A stretch of 64,000 nt of DNA from Frischella perrara (lineage in GTDB: Bacteria; Pseudomonadota; Gammaproteobacteria; Enterobacterales; Orbaceae): positions 1,055,192 through 1,119,191 of the forward strand of contig NZ_CP009056.1 in the NCBI RefSeq assembly GCF_000807275.1. The letters are read 5' to 3'. Below, piece after piece: positions 35,585 through 43,864 of the stretch. Every line of letters starts with the position of its first letter. Position 1 is the stretch's first letter. A program made the position numbers and the translations under genes. The notes beneath the pieces were generated by a model. It ran no database searches and had not been told where the DNA came from. It was given only the letters and a program-made list of their open reading frames with translations.

Positions 35585-37379
35585 ATCATTGCTAATCCAT
35601 GCTGTAAATAGTAAATTAGGTAATTGCAGTAATATATAAAATAAAAAAAATATAAATCTTATGAAGAATTATGTATTAATAACAGCAAAGCAGTGGCAAG
35701 AATATCAAAAACAGAAAGAAAATGACTCACCCTTCAGTTCTATCTCTTTAAGTTCTAACACTATTATAGAATACAGTAAACTAAAACCTGTTTATTATGA
35801 TTATCGTAGTAAAATAGATGAAATTGTAGAATATTGTGTTAACCATCAAGATGAGTGTAAAAACCTATACCCCACACTCGAAGCGCTTGGTTTATATTAT
35901 GGTCGCAATACCTATAATAAAGATGATAAAGGTTTATTTATCGGACTAAAAGAAGCGCTAGAATCACAACGCGCAATTTTATTTGAATTGCCTATTGTTT
36001 ACAATTCTGGCTTATTGCAACCAGAAAATGATCTTATAAACTCAAATCATAATCGAAGTAATCAAAGTAATCGAACACCACGCAAATTAACCCCTGACGA
36101 AGTAAAGGCTTATGAGCTGGAAATGCGTTACGGTAAGGCTCAAGACAACTACATAGAATTGACAGTTTATAATCTAGCTAATCAACCGTTTACTATCTTT
36201 GATAATGCCAGTCAAAAGATGCTTAAGCAAGGGACATTAGATAATAACGGTTACGCTTATGTTAGCTTACCCATAAATGCCAAATATGTTGATATAGTGT
36301 TCGATAAGCAGCAAGAGGATCGCCCTTGGTATTATGATATACCATTACAAATATTAGGGGGGATCCGTGATGCTGCGCAGTCAGCATCTGATTTGTTATG
36401 GGATACCTCGCCAACTAACCTCATTATGGAGTATGGTTTTAACGTTGAAACACAAAACCCTATCCAATTGGGAGAAATTCCAGAGCCGGAAACCATATCC
36501 GGCGCGCTTACTCGTGGTGTAAGCCAATTTCTAATTGGGTTTATTCCTGTATCTAGGACGTTAAAATTTATCAAACCTATATCGAAAATGGGTGAGCTAG
36601 GTAAAGGCGCGATAGCCGGCGGTGTCACAGATTTTACAGTTTTTGCACCTCACGAGGAACGACTCTCTAATTTAGTCCAATCATTCAAAGAATTACAAAA
36701 CCCAGTTACAGAGTATTTACAAGCCGATCCAGATGATAGCGCAGCGGAAGGACGTTTAAAAAATGTTTTAGAAGGGTTATTGATAGGCGGGCTTGCTGAA
36801 CCCTTTGCCCATTCATTGCGAGCTTTAAAGTACTCAAGAATCAAATGGATGATATCGGACGTTAGAACGAGAGTTCACTATAAACTTAAAATTGTAACGA
36901 TAGAAACCGAATCAGGCAGCAAAGGTAATTGGAATGAATTACTTAATAATCCCGAACCTAACACAAGGTATATTGTAGACGGTAATAAAATATATGATAT
37001 AGACCATTTAGGAAGAGTAGTAAGAGTTGAGGCGGATCTTAAACTTGATACACTAGACAGAAACACTTACCAACAATTGAAAGCAGGTAAACAAGGGATA
37101 GACGGTGACGAAGGCGGGCATTTAATCGCCTCAATACTAAATGGCTCAGGCGAAAAAATTAACCTCCTGCCAATGAATTCAAATCTCAATCGTGGCGAGT
37201 GGAAAGCTCTAGAAAATAGATGGGCTAAAGCCTTGCAAGAAGGTAAAACAGTTAAGGTTAAGATAGAGCCTTTATATGAAGGAACGAGTTTAAGACCTGA
37301 AAGCTTTTATATAACCTCTTCAATTGATGGTGAGACTCTATTAGAACACACATTTAAAAATGCACCTGGAGGAAAATAA
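35584..37379 (+). repeat. Long inverted repeat, right arm
   Basis: It matches 5014-6790 in inverted orientation, including about 75 bp upstream of the toxin start. The long trunk shows only a few differences; divergence is concentrated around codons 85-130 and in the last ~60 codons. Confidence 0.85.
35661..37379 (+). CDS. Polymorphic toxin with C-terminal DNA/RNA non-specific endonuclease domain (right copy)
   Basis: 572 residues. The domain order equals the left copy: unknown N-terminal region, beta-rich segment, hydrophobic middle with FAPHEERLSNLV, then nuclease core DGDEGGHLIAS and INLLPMNSNLNRG. After NLNRG the tip is different (EWKALENRWAKALQEG, then YEGTSLRPESF, ending FKNAPGGK). An identical trunk with a switched tip is the signature of polymorphic toxins. 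An insertion near residue 125 (NHNRSNQSNRTPRKL) is absent on the left. The start lacks a clear Shine-Dalgarno sequence, as on the left. Its stop overlaps the immunity ATG (TAATG). Delivery route is unknown. Confidence 0.85.
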   Translation: MKNYVLITAKQWQEYQKQKENDSPFSSISLSSNTIIEYSKLKPVYYDYRSKIDEIVEYCVNHQDECKNLYPTLEALGLYYGRNTYNKDDKGLFIGLKEALESQRAILFELPIVYNSGLLQPENDLINSNHNRSNQSNRTPRKLTPDEVKAYELEMRYGKAQDNYIELTVYNLANQPFTIFDNASQKMLKQGTLDNNGYAYVSLPINAKYVDIVFDKQQEDRPWYYDIPLQILGGIRDAAQSASDLLWDTSPTNLIMEYGFNVETQNPIQLGEIPEPETISGALTRGVSQFLIGFIPVSRTLKFIKPISKMGELGKGAIAGGVTDFTVFAPHEERLSNLVQSFKELQNPVTEYLQADPDDSAAEGRLKNVLEGLLIGGLAEPFAHSLRALKYSRIKWMISDVRTRVHYKLKIVTIETESGSKGNWNELLNNPEPNTRYIVDGNKIYDIDHLGRVVRVEADLKLDTLDRNTYQQLKAGKQGIDGDEGGHLIASILNGSGEKINLLPMNSNLNRGEWKALENRWAKALQEGKTVKVKIEPLYEGTSLRPESFYITSSIDGETLLEHTFKNAPGGK

Positions 37380-37723
37380 TGTTAAAAAATAATAGTATTT
37401 ATAATGAAATTGGCCAACTGTTATTCAATATAGCTCCTGATGGAGCAAAAACAGTCATAATGAAAGCAGAGCTGTCTCCTGAAGGAGATCATTGTAAGTG
37501 TCAATTTGATTATATAAATAAATCAAATGATATTAAACGATTTCTTGGAGGCTCTAGAGCTAATCGCGATATGTTAGATTATTTAGTGAAATTAAGACAA
37601 TACAGTATTGATAATAATTTAACTAATGGATTACCAGCGTGGGTAGGCTGTATTGTTACTGTCGATATTGAAAATGCTAAAATTGATATTGAATTTAAAT
37701 ATGAGCCATTTATTGAAAGGTAG
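37379..37723 (+). CDS. YezG/DUF600-like immunity protein cognate to the right toxin
   Basis: 114 residues; the ATG shares a base with the toxin stop, as on the left, and GGAGG lies in the toxin's last codons. Landmarks are YNEIGQLLFNIAPDGAK at the start, LVKLRQYSIDNNLTNGLPAW in the middle and IEFKYEPFIER at the end. It is about as different from the left cognate immunity gene as the two tips are from each other, consistent with tip-specific pairing. Confidence 0.85.
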   Translation: MLKNNSIYNEIGQLLFNIAPDGAKTVIMKAELSPEGDHCKCQFDYINKSNDIKRFLGGSRANRDMLDYLVKLRQYSIDNNLTNGLPAWVGCIVTVDIENAKIDIEFKYEPFIER

Positions 37724-37749
37724 AAAGAATTTTTAAATATAATAGGTGG

Positions 37750-38130
37750 ATGATAATGTCAAAAACTTATAATCAATTAAATAATGAAATTGGGCAATTA
37801 CTTTTTAAATCATCACCTAATGGAGCAAAAAAAGTAATTGCTCAATTAGAATTTACCCCAGAAATGGATGTTTGTAGATATTTATTTGATTATTATAATC
37901 AAAATGATGAATTAAACTGGTATCTACTGGATGACGATATAACAGACCCTTTAATTGATACGGTAACAGAACTTAGACAATATTATATTGATAATAACTT
38001 AACTAATGGCTTACCTGCGTGGAGAGGTTGTATTATAACTGTTGATATTGAAAATGCTAAAATTGATTTTGAATTTAAGTACGAACCATTTATTGATCTT
38101 TATTCTGAATATGATGATCATGATGAATAA
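37750..38130 (+). CDS. Orphan YezG/DUF600-like immunity protein
   Basis: 126 residues from the ATG at 37750, or 124 from a second ATG at 37756. It follows the cognate immunity gene by 26 nt with no toxin tip between, unlike the other array units. Motifs are IGQLLFKSSPNGAKKVIAQL, DTVTELRQYYIDNNLTNG and FEFKYEPFI, with an acidic tail (YSEYDDHDE). Its N-terminal half is almost the same as the gene at 38610-38966, so it may be a past duplication. It could protect against other strains' toxins. Confidence 0.8.
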   Translation: MIMSKTYNQLNNEIGQLLFKSSPNGAKKVIAQLEFTPEMDVCRYLFDYYNQNDELNWYLLDDDITDPLIDTVTELRQYYIDNNLTNGLPAWRGCIITVDIENAKIDFEFKYEPFIDLYSEYDDHDE

Positions 38131-38245
38131 TCTAAATCATTAAACTGTTAGGCTTAATTAGATAATAGCAAATCTAAATATAAGCACATTTTATGAATTT
38201 AAATACAGTGCTATAAGTATCCTACTATGTACTAAAGTCTTATTA

Positions 38246-38298
38246 TTTGCGTCTAGGCTGATAGCCGAACATTCACGATTATAGCGAACTGGCGCAAA
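38246..38298 (+). repeat. 53-nt structured array element, copy R1
   Basis: Array-strand orientation is TTTGCGTC ... GGCGCAAA with the GGCT-GAT-AGCC hairpin. The second hairpin is TTCAC-GATTATA-GCGAA, which has one A-C mismatch on this strand and G-T on the other, an intermediate between L1 and L2/R2. Confidence 0.8.
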
Positions 38299-38403
38299 TA
38301 TTTATTATTGAACAAGTCGAAGGCTGAATGGCAAGTTTTACAAGAACTTGGCTTAATTGCATCTTAACTAAATGGATCATACGAAAAAATTAACTTCCTG
38401 CCA

Positions 38404-38608
38404 ATGAATTCAAATCTTAATCGTGGCTTATGGAAAAAGCATGAAAGTAGATGGGCTAATGCCTTACGAGACGGTAAAACAGTTAAAGTTAAGATAAGAG
38501 CCTGTATATCAGGGTACAGATATAAGACCAGAGAGTTTTGACGTATTATATTCTATTGATAATAGGCGTTGGGTAAAGACAGTATTATTAAACCAAGCAG
38601 GTGGATAA
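38404..38608 (+). pseudogene. Orphan toxin C-terminal tip, frameshifted
   Basis: It starts at MNSNLNRG and continues LWKKHESRWANALRDGKTVK. An extra A near 38496 (AAGATAAGAGCC against AAGATAGAGCC) breaks the frame, which is intact again to GGTGGATAA at 38608, 1 nt before the next immunity ATG. About 60 bp before the ATG are decayed nuclease-domain DNA. No promoter or ribosome-binding site is seen. Confidence 0.8.
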
Positions 38609-38609
38609 A

Positions 38610-38966
38610 ATGACAAAAACAGACGATCAATTAAATAATAAAATTGGGCAATTACTTTTTAAATCATCACCTAATGGAGCAAAAAAAGTAATTGCTCAAT
38701 TAGAATTTACCCCAGAGTTGGACTGTATCTATATATTTGATTATTATAATCAAAATAATGAATTAAATTGGTATACATTGGATACCGATATAACAAGCCC
38801 TTTAATCGATACGGTAAGAGAACTTAGACAATATTATATTGATAATGGCTTACCTGCGTGGAGAGGTTGTATTATAACTGTTGATATTGAAAATGCTAAA
38901 ATTGATTTTGAATTTAAGTATGAACGATTTATCCCTCTTTTTGAAGATGATGATCTTAAAGATTAA
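38610..38966 (+). CDS. YezG/DUF600-like immunity protein, near-twin of the left-array gene
   Basis: About 118 residues from the ATG at 38610 (CAGGTGG upstream; an in-frame GTG at 38601 is the alternative). It is almost identical to the gene at 3832-4188 on the opposite strand 34 kb away. Differences include NNKIGQ for NNEIGQ, DIENAKID for DIENTKID, and LFEDDD for LFDDDD. This near-identity shows recent exchange or duplication between arrays. Confidence 0.8.
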   Translation: MTKTDDQLNNKIGQLLFKSSPNGAKKVIAQLEFTPELDCIYIFDYYNQNNELNWYTLDTDITSPLIDTVRELRQYYIDNGLPAWRGCIITVDIENAKIDFEFKYERFIPLFEDDDLKD

Positions 38967-39068
38967 ATAGTTAGGATTAATTAGATAATAGCAAATCCAA
39001 ATATAAGCACATTTTATGAATTTAAATAAAGTGCTATAAGCATCCTACTGTATGCCAAATTCTTATTA

Positions 39069-39121
39069 TTTGCGTCTAGGCTGATAGCCGAACATTCGCG
39101 ACCATAGCGAACTGGCGCAAA
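39069..39121 (+). repeat. 53-nt structured array element, copy R2
   Basis: Identical in structure to L2: closing stem TTTGCGTC/GGCGCAAA, hairpin GGCT-GAT-AGCC, hairpin TTCGC-GACCATA-GCGAA. It lies after the third right-array immunity gene. Confidence 0.85.
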
Positions 39122-39226
39122 TATTTATTGTTGAACAAGTAGAAGGATGAATAGTAAGTTTTACAAGAGTTTGACTTAATTGCATCTTAACTAAATGGAT
39201 CATACGAAAAAATTAACCTCCTGCCA

Positions 39227-39332
39227 ATGAATTCAAATCTTAATCGTTGATATTGAAAATACTAAAATTGATTTTGAATTTAAGTATGAACGATTTATCC
39301 CTCTTTTTGATGATGACGATCTTAAAGATTAA
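39227..39332 (+). pseudogene. Deletion chimera of a toxin tip start and an immunity gene end
   Basis: The first six codons (MNSNLNR) are those of a toxin tip. At 39246-39248 the sequence jumps directly into the last ~27 codons of an immunity gene (DIENTKIDFEFKYERFIPLF). The intervening tip and immunity N-terminus are deleted, probably across a short GT(T) match. The immunity part carries the ENTK/FDDDD variant of the left-array gene and not that of its right-array neighbour. Confidence 0.8.
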
Positions 39333-39435
39333 ACGGTTAGGCTTAATTAGATAATAGCAAATCCAAACATAAGTACATTTTATGTATATAAACACAGTGC
39401 TATAATGTATCTTACTGTATGTTAGATTCTTACTA

Positions 39436-39488
39436 TTTGCGTCTAGGCTACTGTCCAAATATTCACTATCCTAGCAAACTGTCACAAA
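39436..39488 (+). repeat. 53-nt structured array element, diverged copy R3
   Basis: Outermost copy on the right. The ends (TTTGCGTC ... GTCACAAA) and length of 53 nt are retained, but both internal hairpins carry mismatches, like the outermost copy on the left. Confidence 0.65.
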
Positions 39489-39513
39489 TATTCATTGGGG
39501 TCATGAGGTGTGT

Positions 39514-40365
39514 ATGATAAAAAAAATAAAAATTTGTCCTGATTGGTTTGATATTGATAATTATAATATTTGCACTTCATTTACAAGGTACTCTTGGGAG
39601 TACGCTCTTCTTTTCAGAAGGTTCACTATTCAATTTGTATCAAATAGAAATTCAAATCAGAATCAATGTGAAGTGGAATATTATAAAAAACAAATTAAAC
39701 AATATGCTTCGAAGGAATTCTTATTAGAAGCTAGCTCTATGAAATGTGAAGACTTTTGTCATTCTTTTTTAGAAAAAGAAGAGTCAATTAGTAATATATC
39801 TTATTGTGATTTGTTAACGATGTATGAAAATTTGCAGTACCATGATAATAAGTCGATTCATTATATGAGTGAAATAATAAAAAACAGAGACAAATGTTAT
39901 AAAATGTTCAAAAAGGAAGAAGAAAAATTAGGGATATTTGATGAACATCCTTTTTGGGGGGATTATTTATCTGAAGATATTCTTCCGGATAATTGGAGTG
40001 TTTTTGCAGAAATTCCTCTATATGAAGATAGTGAAGCCTTTGCTCGTGTTAATTTGAGAAATAATGATGAGGATATAATAAACTCATTTAAAGAGTGGTT
40101 GCAAAAAACTAGGGCTATTAGAGGTCAAAAGAAAACTAATAAAATGAGTGATAATGAACTAAATCGATTAGCACAGTTTAAGGTTTTACCTTATATAGAT
40201 TTGTACTTATGGGCTGAACTGACAGGGGAAAAGTTGACACAGTATCAAATGGCCTCTTTACTATATCCAGATGAATATGAAATTGATATAAAAGAACGAT
40301 TAAGATCATGTACCATTCCTAGGGCAAAGGCATTAATAAATTCTTTTATACGCGTTTTCAGGTAA
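39514..40365 (+). CDS. Uncharacterised protein, possibly DUF6387 family
   Basis: About 283 residues from the ATG at 39514, which has GAGG 6 nt upstream (a GTG two codons earlier is possible). The start CPDWFDIDNYNICTSFTRYS and the C-terminal block LPYIDLYLWAELTGEKLTQ then LLYPDEYEID recall DUF6387 proteins found in proteobacterial islands and prophages; that is from memory. No catalytic motif, signal peptide or membrane helix is seen. It follows directly after the toxin array in an accessory region with phage-type genes. Confidence 0.6.
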   Translation: MIKKIKICPDWFDIDNYNICTSFTRYSWEYALLFRRFTIQFVSNRNSNQNQCEVEYYKKQIKQYASKEFLLEASSMKCEDFCHSFLEKEESISNISYCDLLTMYENLQYHDNKSIHYMSEIIKNRDKCYKMFKKEEEKLGIFDEHPFWGDYLSEDILPDNWSVFAEIPLYEDSEAFARVNLRNNDEDIINSFKEWLQKTRAIRGQKKTNKMSDNELNRLAQFKVLPYIDLYLWAELTGEKLTQYQMASLLYPDEYEIDIKERLRSCTIPRAKALINSFIRVFR

Positions 40366-40371
40366 TAATTG

Positions 40372-40398
40372 GGGATAAAATAACACAATTTTTATCCC
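40372..40398. other. Hairpin after the DUF6387-like gene
   Basis: A 9-bp stem GGGATAAAA / TTTTATCCC with a 9-nt loop starts 6 nt after the stop. A T-tract is missing after it, so termination is possible but not certain. Confidence 0.45.
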
Positions 40399-40542
40399 AT
40401 GGTTAACAGGGTTTGATTACATCCCATGGGAATTTTTAGAAGTAATTAACTTGTGATAAATTTACATTAATTTCATCTATCGAACACTCTATTATTTAGT
40501 TATATCCTTTTACCTGTTTTTAAAAATAGGAGAATATAACTA

Positions 40543-40830
40543 ATGACCAATCAATTTCTATCCAAAAAAGAAGTAAAATCCTTACTTCACTTTAAATCTG
40601 ACACCAGCCTTTATACGTTAGAGCAGAAAGATGAAACCTTCCCACAAAAGATTAGAATCAGCTTACGCGAGTTAGTTATCGTGCGACGAGATATACTCTT
40701 GGCTGGAATCTCGCAGAGTAGAACGCCGTTAGGTAGCTTAATGATAATAAAGCTAAACCCCTTTATATCGCGAGCTAGCATTGGAATAATGACGCTTCCA
40801 AAGATAGCCATTCTCGCGATAAGTTTCTAG
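40543..40830 (+). CDS. AlpA-like small DNA-binding protein
   Basis: 95 residues. FLSKKEVKSLLHFKSDTSLY followed by FPQKIRISLRELVIVRRDIL has the layout of AlpA/phage excisionase-type winged helix proteins (helix-turn-helix, then FPkpirIs and a wing ending in W/RxxDI). The C-terminal ~30 residues (GSLMIIKLNPFISRASI) are unusual and may come from read-through of a small frameshift. AGGAG lies upstream. Expected role is transcriptional control of an integrated element. The gene for its usual integrase partner is missing. Confidence 0.55.
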   Translation: MTNQFLSKKEVKSLLHFKSDTSLYTLEQKDETFPQKIRISLRELVIVRRDILLAGISQSRTPLGSLMIIKLNPFISRASIGIMTLPKIAILAISF

Positions 40831-40950
40831 CCAAAAAATACTGAATTAACTAATTGATTTTAAAACAAAACGAAAAATTTCGTTAACGGTTACCCCTTGC
40901 CTAAATTTAGCTAAATGGGGGATTTTCTGATAAGTTAGGAGCAATGATAC

Positions 40951-41604
40951 ATGACAAATTTTAATAATTTATTACTGGTAAAAGAAACAAAAATCAAAGG
41001 TAAACTCCAGCAAACAGTTAGCGCCAAAGCATTACACTTTTATTTAAAAGTAGGTAATGATTTTTTCACCTGGATAAAGGCAAGAATAGAAGAATATGGA
41101 CTAATTAAAGATAGTGATTTTTTTATTTTTGATTCACTAGAATGTGGGAATCAAAATAAAAATAATAAACCGTCAATTAAATGTATGGCTAACCAAGAAG
41201 TCGGCTCTAAGAGTATTGATTATATTCTCACAATCGGAACCGCTAAAGAATTAGCGATTATTGAAAACAACGAACACGCGCGGGCTATCAGAAATTACTT
41301 AATTAGTTGTGAACAAAAAAAAGAAGTAAAACGCTCAAAAGCACGTAATGAAGTCGCTAGCTACAGCCGTCCTATGTGTGATGCATTAACCGTACATAGG
41401 CTATCACTTGGCAAAGAGACAAAGCCTCATAACTATACCAATGAATTTAATATGATTAACAGTATCGTACTAGGTATGACAGCTAAAGCTTTTCGAAAAA
41501 TTCATGATATAACGGGAGATATACGCAACCACCTCAATGAACAACAACTAAGCCACATTGCTTACCTTGAGCGCTCTAATATTACCTTACTTGAGTTGGG
41601 CTGA
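40951..41604 (+). CDS. AntA/AntB-type phage antirepressor protein
   Basis: 217 residues. The N-terminal AntA domain reads SAKALHFYLKVGNDFFTWIKARIEEYG then DSDFF, typical of phage antirepressors that relieve lysogenic repression. The C-terminal part (LTVHRLSLGKETKPHNYTNE and NMINSIVLGMTAKAFR) resembles the KilA-C/Rha-like second half seen in such proteins. AGGAGC lies 8 nt upstream of the ATG. It indicates that 39.5-42.3 kb is a decayed prophage or satellite. Confidence 0.75.
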   Translation: MTNFNNLLLVKETKIKGKLQQTVSAKALHFYLKVGNDFFTWIKARIEEYGLIKDSDFFIFDSLECGNQNKNNKPSIKCMANQEVGSKSIDYILTIGTAKELAIIENNEHARAIRNYLISCEQKKEVKRSKARNEVASYSRPMCDALTVHRLSLGKETKPHNYTNEFNMINSIVLGMTAKAFRKIHDITGDIRNHLNEQQLSHIAYLERSNITLLELG

Positions 41605-42380
41605 CGCTACGAGCGAAGGAAAGCAGAGTTAAGCAAGCTATCAAAAAGTTACCTGACTAAATTAATGAGTAAAGAGGATGAATCGTGACTACAAGCTTAT
41701 ATAACATCCTAGCAATATAGCAGTAAACTCAATCTTTAAATAATTGCCCTATGAACCGTTATGGTGTAATTCTAAGGTACGTTAGGCAAGATTTTTTACT
41801 ATCACTAAGCTCGCACGTATGTGTTGGAAAAATAATTTCATGGGGTTGAATTTTGGAAATAGGTTTTATATGCCATAAAAAGGAAACTAAATAATAAAAA
41901 ATAACCGCTATTCATCATGTTATCGTTGATTCAATTATTGATGATAGTGAATTTGTTGTTAATATAACTGATTAACAAAGATGATAGCTAGGTATTTATT
42001 CATAAGGTATCAAGGTTGATTAAATAGAAATTTAATTGCACGAGGATTAAAAATCAACCTTAAGCAATGCTTGCTTGAAGATTTAGGCGAAAGTGAAGGG
42101 TTAAATCATATATATAAAATGTTAAAAAAAGGTATATAAAAAGTACAGATAAACGTATTTTATTAACTACGTACACACAAGAAGCGCTTTCAGCATTAAT
42201 GATTAGTAATGAATAATGACATTGAGGATAGATAAAAAAATCTTAATTCAATCAATTAGGTAATTTTAGATTAATTTTTAATTTAACAACCCCACATGTA
42301 TTCTTTAGCTAATTGACATAATTGGTTTACCAACTGTGATATGATAAAATTTAAGGTAAATAAATAGAATTGAGAGCGTT
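41605..42380. other. Degenerate accessory DNA
   Basis: No intact gene. Short coding-like remnants on the plus strand include HHVIVDSIIDDSEFVVNITD (stop near 41975), LNRNLIARGLKINLKQCLLE (about 42015-42140) and KRILLTTYTQEALSALMISN (stop near 42215). They are in different frames and look like tails of lost phage-type genes. The segment ends at the regulator gene's promoter. Confidence 0.4.
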
Positions 42381-43256
42381 ATGAATAATTCGATGATTGA
42401 TTATGTCGCCATTGGTCAACGATTACGTGCTTATCGAATTGCAGCTTCCTTAAAAGCCGAAGATGTTGCCGAAAAGTTGAAAATTTCACGAGCAGCGGTT
42501 TACCGTTTAGAAAAAGGCGAACTAATAAAAGTTGAAATACTCGACCGTTTAGCCTCTCTTTTAGAAACATCATTAACCAGTTTGTTAGGTGTCGATACTG
42601 AATATTATTCAAGTGGTGAAGGCTTTTTTGAACGCATGCGACAATTAGAGCAACAAGCTAGCCACATATACTCCCACTTTGATCCATTCTCTTTTTTATT
42701 AACTTCTGATGACTACTTAGATCATTTAGCTAATATGTTAGCCGAAGCCAATTTACCTCAAGATAACAATAAAATTAGGGCAACTTTGGCAATTTTAAAA
42801 GAACGTAAACAAAATTATCTGCAATATTTTCCGGATGTTATAAATTTAATTGGTTTACAACATATTGAGCGTTTTCTTGATTTAGGTTTAGTCGGTAAAT
42901 TGAACATTTCCACCGAACAAAGAAAACAACGGTGTAAATTAGCAAGACAAGAAATTAGTCACCTAATTAATCTATTTGAAGAACATGAAGAGCAATTACA
43001 AATTGGTGTGAGCCAAGCTAGTATTCCATCTTTAACTTTTCAGATTTTTTATCAAAAACAACAACCACTTGCTTTGGCAATGAGTCCATTTCGTCTAGGT
43101 GAATTGCCTAATGTTACTACAGGTATTGCCTCTATCACGGCATCAAAAGAAGCTATTAAGCGACATCAACATTTATTTGACCATTTATGGCAAAACAGTG
43201 CAAAAGGTAAGCAAGCCATCGATTTATTAAAGAAAACATTAATGCGATATCAATAA
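42381..43256 (+). CDS. XRE-family transcriptional regulator with a long C-terminal domain
   Basis: 291 residues. The N-terminal HTH (IGQRLRAYRIAASLKAEDVA then KISRAAVYRLEKGE) is a clear Cro/C1-type DNA-binding domain. Residues ~80-290 form an all-helical domain of unknown ligand, with FDPFSFLLTSDDYLDHLANM. It is followed by yhbP (76 nt) and a flavin prenyltransferase gene on the same strand, but each has its own spacing, so a regulon is only a guess. GAGAG lies upstream of the ATG. Confidence 0.8.
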   Translation: MNNSMIDYVAIGQRLRAYRIAASLKAEDVAEKLKISRAAVYRLEKGELIKVEILDRLASLLETSLTSLLGVDTEYYSSGEGFFERMRQLEQQASHIYSHFDPFSFLLTSDDYLDHLANMLAEANLPQDNNKIRATLAILKERKQNYLQYFPDVINLIGLQHIERFLDLGLVGKLNISTEQRKQRCKLARQEISHLINLFEEHEEQLQIGVSQASIPSLTFQIFYQKQQPLALAMSPFRLGELPNVTTGIASITASKEAIKRHQHLFDHLWQNSAKGKQAIDLLKKTLMRYQ

Positions 43257-43332
43257 ATCACTTTATTAATGCTTTAAAATAATAAATCGTTAAATTTAGA
43301 AAGAGAATTGTATTGTATAAGCCCCTCTAATT

Positions 43333-43764
43333 ATGAAAGACAATTTAGTAAAAATAGCCAGATATCTAAAAAAGCAAACCACCTTAACATTAAGTTGCGT
43401 TAGTGATGATAAGCCTTGGTGTTGTAACTGTTTTTATATTTTTGATGTTAACCCTGTTTCATTCATTATTACTAGCCATAGTAATACTCGGCATGGGCAA
43501 ATAATGCAAATTAATCCGGCTGTAGCGGGTACAATTACCGATCAACCAGCTTTTATTGGTAATATAAAAGGTGTTCAGTTCAGTGGTGTAATTTACTTGC
43601 TAACCGAAGAGGAAGAGAAGCGAGCTCGGCAGTTATTTTGCCAACGCTATCCTATTGCGCATGTTATGAAAGCACCAATGTGGCAGATTATGATTGATGA
43701 GCTTAAAATGACCAATAATCGATTAGGGTTTTCTCATAAAACGATTTGGTGCCGAACATCATAA
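43333..43764 (+). CDS. yhbP: YhbP-family (UPF0306) protein
   Basis: 143 residues, like E. coli YhbP (147). It has the split-barrel flavin-binding fold pattern: LTLSCVSDDKPWCCNCFYIFD, then SNTRHGQIMQINPAVAGTI, GNIKGVQFSGVIYLL and the C-terminal NNRLGFSHKTIWCR. Members of this fold bind FMN or related cofactors, but no reaction is known for YhbP. It lies between the XRE regulator and a flavin prenyltransferase gene. Confidence 0.88.
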   Translation: MKDNLVKIARYLKKQTTLTLSCVSDDKPWCCNCFYIFDVNPVSFIITSHSNTRHGQIMQINPAVAGTITDQPAFIGNIKGVQFSGVIYLLTEEEEKRARQLFCQRYPIAHVMKAPMWQIMIDELKMTNNRLGFSHKTIWCRTS

Positions 43765-43864
43765 TTCAAAATACAAATTAAATTCTAAATAATAAAATCT
43801 AATTAATTGTTACGTTATACATAAAACTGTATAAATAAAATGACTCAATATAGTGAGGGATAAT

